The position numbers were made by a program, and so were the translations under genes. The notes below the pieces were generated by a model. The model ran no database searches. It saw only the letters and a list, made by a program, of their open reading frames with translations, and was not told where the DNA came from. From Stereocaulon alpinum (lineage: Eukaryota > Ascomycota > Lecanoromycetes > Lecanorales > Stereocaulaceae), in the NCBI GenBank assembly GCA_018257865.1, contig JAEUBA010000096.1, positions 1-64,000 on the forward strand: DNA of 64,000 bases, in the 5' to 3' direction. Below are positions 59,702-64,000 of this stretch, piece after piece (the first letter of the stretch is position 1; each line of letters begins with the position of its first letter).

Positions 59702-60426
59702 CTTATCTTAGAAGGCTGCTATCTACTTCTCTTTATTAGGGCTACTTAGGGCCGTATAAATGTTAGTAGGTATAGGAGGTGTAGGTATAACTTTAGCCTT
59801 ATATAATCTAGTAGTAATTCTCGCTACGAATCCCCTATTAAGTTACCTATAATCAGGCCTCGCTTGTACGCGTGTTCGTATAATACGAATATTTGGATCA
59901 GCAGGAGCTTCCGGACTTTACGGAGTTATAGCAGCCTACTAGGGATCTTCGGTCTCCTTAGGAGTCTTAAATACGTTATTATTAGACGAATTATTATTAT
60001 TAGATAAGGAGTTAGATTTATTTGAATCGATATTCGTAACGTTAGGGTTATTCGAATCGTTTTCGTCCGAATTATTAGAATTATTTATATCCGAATTACT
60101 TATTAGATTAATGTTTATAATAGCAGTTACGTTAGTAGCTTATTCGCCTTACTTAATTAGGTTAGTAGTTAACGACTTTTATCGCTGTATCGACGAGTTA
60201 GTAGTAAAGAATTCCTATAAGTTATTTTTATTAAAAGACTCTTCTACTACCCCTATATCTTTATTATTAACGTAGGAGTCTAGCTCCTAGCGTACCTAAG
60301 AGGATTTAAACGTACGTTTTCTTTATACGTCTCAGAAGCGGTATTAATTATTATAGAAACCGTAGCTAAGAAATTTAGCCTTAGTAGCCCTATTATCTAA
60401 CTTCTTCCTTATTAGATTAGTATTAT

Positions 60427-60960
60427 TGTAAGGCCTACGGCGATACATACCCTATTAGGGGGTTGCTGCCAAGCGCGCAACACCCCCGCATCCAAGTCTT
60501 TTGCCCTGGCGCTTTGGCGCAGTGGCAGGAGCTTACAACTGTGTTGCGCGCTTACCCTAGGGCCGCAGTGGCTTGTTAACTAGGTCCGAGCACTGTCCCT
60601 CCGGGGGTAACGCGGGGTTGACGTACTCTGTACGGCGCAGAGGGTCGGGGTTCGAATCACGCTGTGTATACGATTGCGAGCGCCCGTCGCCTAAACCTAC
60701 CTGCTTCGGCAGTTGAGGGCCCGCAGTGCTTAGCGCCTGCGACGCCCGAAACCTTCCTACTTCGGCAGCTGGGGCCGCGGTTCGCTTTGCGACTGCTGGC
60801 GCCCATACCCTGGATCTTGGGGGACCAAGATTCTAGGAAGGGGGATAGTTGTAAGGCCTACGGCCATATATACCCTATTAGGGGGTTGCTACCAAGCGCG
60901 CAACACCCCCGCATCCAAGTCTTTTGCCCTGGCGCTTTGGCGCAGTGGCAGGAGCTTATA
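60427..60960. mobile_element. 534-bp element with 111-bp terminal direct repeats (TRIM-like), GC-rich, not RIP-depleted
   Basis: Terminal repeats lie at 60,427-60,537 and 60,850-60,960, each 111 bp, starting tgtaag and ending cttaca (cttata in the second). These are TG...CA ends with an inverted 6-bp match, as in LTRs. The second repeat differs by a few C-to-T type changes. Flanking 5-mers are attat and actat (4 of 5 match), a possible target duplication. A purine tract (aggaagggggatag) precedes the second repeat. There is no coding capacity. Each repeat carries a tRNA-like A box (tggcgcagtgg, 60,515-60,525 and 60,938-60,948), and the interior carries a B-box-like ggttcgaatc (60,649-60,658). 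The interior also has two related ~60-bp units at about 60,680-60,800. Confidence 0.75.
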
Positions 60961-62378
60961 ACTATAGATATAGGTAATATAGCTAAACGGTCTAAAATTA
61001 CTAACGTCAGCCTTCTTACCTATCTAAGCCTTATAGGGAGTAGTAGACGGATCTACTAATAATAGTAACCTATTCTTAGTATAGATAATATAATTAATTA
61101 CCTTACCCTAGTAGGATTAGCTAAAGCCGGCGTCTCGTAGTACTATACGAACTCTACTAAATAGGGTTTAAAAAGTTCGCTCTATAATTATATTCTAATT
61201 CGGCGTATATAGCTCCGCTAGCTCCTATTAAATTCTAAAGCTCCGTAGGATAGCTTATACTTCCTTAGAGGCGTAGATTAGTTTATTATCGCTGGTAAAG
61301 CGACTTACTAGTCGTCCCTAAGTCTTTATTAACGTTAGGTAATCGCGTAGTATTATTAGGAGATTAGTCTTAAATTTTATTATATAAATCCAGACTATAT
61401 CGGTAGCCTTATATATAAAGGAGGTATAATAGCGGTGTCCGCCCTTAGTAAGCTTAATCTAACTACCGCTAGTAATATCTAAGGAGATCTTTACTCCTAG
61501 TACTAATTCCCGTTTTATTAGGTCTTATTAATAAGGAATTCTGCTATAAATTTTAGTTATCTTCGTAATTACGCAGTCTTCGTAATATTTATATAGTAGT
61601 ACTACTTTTTATAGCTTATCCGCTATCTTAGTATTAATTCCTAAGGTAATATAAGTAAGCTTCTTAACGTCTTATATACCTAAGTAACCTAGACGGCGGT
61701 ACTATTTATCCTAAGATATATAATTAGCGAGAGGTTTCTTCGAAGATCGTAATATATATAGTATCTTAGTATATTAAAGATTAAGTAAGTAACTATTACC
61801 TACTTAGGTTCTAGTAAGGAGTAATTTACTATTACTACCGTTAATAATATTAAATCTATCGTCTTTAATAACGGCGTAGTAGCCCTTATCTTCTAAGTAG
61901 GCTACCGAGAGTAAATTATAATATATCGCAGGTATATAGTAGACGCTAGTAAGCTTAATTATCGAAAGTTTTCCGTTTACTATTCTTAGATAGTCTACGT
62001 TTCTAATTCCTAGGACTCTTAGGGAGTTACCGTCGATTCCTAATAGTATTTTATTAACTTTCTGGTAGGTCTAGAATTTAGAAATATCCTATATAGTATA
62101 GACGTTAGAGGCGGTGTTAATATAGACCGCTTCCTCCCTTAGATTAAAAGGAATAGACGTATTAATCCTTCTAGGGTTAAGCTCGTTATAGAGGGATTTC
62201 TTTATAATACTAGGCCTAATATATTTGTTAGATTCGCTAGCTTTCTTATTTTAAGCTTCTATAGATAAATTCTTCGCAGGCGGGGTTAGAGACGCTATTA
62301 ATACCTTCGCAGTAGAGGCCTTCTTCTTATTAGCTTCTTTACTAATTCTTTCTTAGATTTCCTTATTCGGAATCTAGT

Positions 62379-62731
62379 TGTAACGGGGTGGTTTAACTCC
62401 TGCGGGTAAATCACACAGTATATTAAGCACTAGAAGGTAATAGAGATAGATAGTCGTTAAATTATCTTTAGCTAAGACTCCTCTCTATTATATGAGTTGA
62501 ATATAAGGAGATAAGAAAATATTCTGTTAAAGGAAAACCCTTCCTTATATATTTATCCATCCTCAAGGCCAAGCCCTAAGGATATCTAGGATATACCCTA
62601 TATCCCCTAGATCCTGGAAGGATATCTAGGATATGTCCTATATCCTATATATCCTATTCCTATGACGAGTCCCACGCCCGCGGCGCGTTCCCTCCGTCCT
62701 AGTTAGTTATATTACGGGATAACCCGTAACA
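62379..62731 (+). repeat. LTR-C family solo LTR (353 bp) with 5-bp target duplication
   Basis: It starts tgtaacgggg and ends cccgtaaca, flanked on both sides by ctagt (62,374-62,378 and 62,732-62,736), a perfect target-site duplication. The first ~210 bp match LTR-C copies 1 and 2. The rest differs and contains gatatctaggatat-type repeats and a GC-rich patch. It is inserted in the gag/protease region of copia B. It is a useful control because its flanks match, unlike those of the two breakpoint LTRs. Confidence 0.9.
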
Positions 62732-63789
62732 CTAGTCGTCTAGGGCTAAGTGCGGATTAGTATACTAGCAATTTTCTTTACGGTAGTAATTATAGTAGTA
62801 AGGGTAGTTCTTCCTACCGTCTTTTTCTTTTTCCTTCTTATTCTTCCTCTCAGTAGGAGGATTCCTACTGTGAGGTCGGCTGGTAGTAGGGCTTTTAGGA
62901 GGCTTTTTCTTCTCCTATTTACCAAATTTAGCTACTAACGCTTTAGTATTTTTATTATTATTAAGTCGCCTTTATTACTCCGCTAAGCTCGCTACTATAG
63001 TATTAATATTAAGTACGATCCTAGAAACCTTAGATTATTATATAAGGTTAAAGATATACGGTATATAGGATTCTTCTAGGCTATTACGGAAAAGTACTAA
63101 AAGAATTATTAGTAATAGTAGCGCTCTAAGCAAGCTTAATTTATTCTAGTATTACTTAATTACTAAGGCGTACTTATAAATAGTACTATATAAGGATAAT
63201 TTAAGGCGGGTGAGTATTCCTAACGCTATATTAACTGAAGTAATTATAGATAAGCTATATAATTATTTTAGCTTAGCCTACGTATTATAGGCTAGATCTA
63301 TCCCCCTAATATATTATACTAGTTCTAGTTTATAGTATAGCGATAGTGTTACTATTATAGTATTATTTTTCTTATTCTAAATCTCTTAGGCGGCTTTATA
63401 CGCGTCGATTTATTCCTAGGAATACTTTAGAGCTGCGGCCTTAGGGCTAATAGGCGGATTAGGAGGTATTAGTAGTAGTAGTAGTATAGGTTCTTTCTTC
63501 CTTCCTAAGACTATATCCTATACCTTTTAGACTTTAAATACTGAGGTTATCTATTGCTCGAACTACGGCTAATTGCGAACCCCCTTTAGTAGTACCTTAT
63601 TAGACGATAAGGAGTCTATTTTAGTATTAAGTCTTTAGTATCTACTGGTATTAGGTTCTTCTTTAGTTACGGCGGGGTTAGATTCTAGTTTCGAAATTTT
63701 CTTTAACTCCCTAGTCGATAGGTATGTAGTATTTCTTCCTAGGTAGTAATTTAACGCTAACGGGTTACAGAACCTAGGCTTATAACCCT

Positions 63790-64000
63790 TTAGAATATTA
63801 GTAATATGATTGGAGGCTTATTAGCTATTTAATAGGGTAGAATAATCTATTGCTATTAAAGTTGTTGCAGCTAGATAGAATTGTATGCAGAGATTTTATC
63901 TAGTGCGCGTATGGAGGCCTTGGCGAGCCCTAGCCCTAGTAGGCTAGCTAAGCGAGCCTGCCAAGCATTGCTAAGTAGGCCTCATCCACCATAGTTTTCA
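63790..64000 (-). repeat. 5' LTR of copia B, cut by the window edge
   Basis: The reverse complement matches 23,084-23,299 (the 3' LTR on the left) nearly throughout, differing mostly by transitions. It begins at ttagaata on its inner side and runs off the window about 14 bp short of its outer end. The internal element sequence follows from 63,789 downward. Confidence 0.85.

Larger units (their letters stand above)
59702..63780 (-). mobile_element. Copia B retrotransposon, 5' half: gag, protease/integrase and pol linker (RIP-broken, carrying two insertions)
   Basis: Minus strand. Close to 62,760-62,930 the reading resembles the end of a gag with a damaged zinc knuckle (NYYRKENC followed by a TNPHL block). 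Near 61,685-61,717 the GAG-pre-integrase motif reads K*YRRLGYLGI with W and H positions mutated (WHRRLGHLGI type). From 60,426 down to 59,702 is the acidic Asn/Ser-rich linker and the beginning of the reverse transcriptase domain, ending K*IAAF*DK at the LTR-C junction. The continuation of this frame lies at 21,506 on the plus strand. The element is interrupted by a solo LTR (62,379-62,731) and by the 534-bp element at 60,427-60,960. Confidence 0.8.

Noticed and set aside
60427..60960. Functional tRNA gene in the GC-rich element
   Set aside because: A and B boxes are about 125 bp apart and the T-arm-like ends do not pair, so no cloverleaf forms.
60664..61059. 131-codon open frame as a gene
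   Set aside because: It lies in the GC-rich TRIM-like element, runs through its terminal repeat into copia B DNA, and has no protein-like motif.

Overview
The window looks like a filamentous ascomycete (Pezizomycotina) chromosome. The genes carry short GT-AG introns (about 44-100 bp) and encode fungal orthologues. A gene island of near-balanced base composition is flanked by AT-rich DNA that is almost devoid of CpA/TpG and full of TpA, the footprint of repeat-induced point mutation (RIP). A Dothideomycete with a two-speed genome would fit, but I cannot place the species.

Layout. Positions 1-23,300 are RIP-mutated nested transposons. They include unclassified relics, a Ty1/copia reverse transcriptase/RNase H (9.0-10.7 kb), a minus-strand gag with leader and LTR (11.1-12.66 kb), a truncated zinc-finger/helicase-associated protein relic (12.66-15.2 kb), and the 3' half of a second copia element ('copia B', 21.5-23.3 kb). 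Positions 23,300-58,600 are the gene island: a short-chain dehydrogenase, a cytochrome P450 with an unresolved reading frame, prp18, dbp6, gpi3, sec65, taf4, ysh1, a LAMMER kinase, a sideroflexin, tRNA-Arg(TCG), an OSGIN-like flavoprotein, an unknown tail-anchored protein, a second short-chain dehydrogenase and yvc1. Positions 58,630-64,000 are again RIP-mutated and hold the 5' half of copia B on the minus strand, solo LTRs, and a small GC-rich element with 111-bp terminal direct repeats.

The main result is structural. Two 357-bp LTRs of one family ('LTR-C') lie in opposite orientation at 21,149-21,505 and 59,345-59,701. Their 5-bp flanks are swapped: ctagc/LTR/ataag on the left and, read on the minus strand, ataag/LTR/ctagc on the right. 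The copia B pol frame that stops at the right LTR resumes in phase after the left LTR. Both facts are explained by recombination between two inverted solo LTRs, which inverted the intervening ~37.8 kb including the whole gene island.

The island genes are mostly housekeeping (splicing, ribosome biogenesis, GPI anchors, SRP, TFIID, mRNA 3'-end cleavage). The two dehydrogenases and the P450 are the accessory-type genes, and two of these three lie next to the left transposon border. Exon joins given below were worked out by hand from splice signals, reading frame and family similarity.
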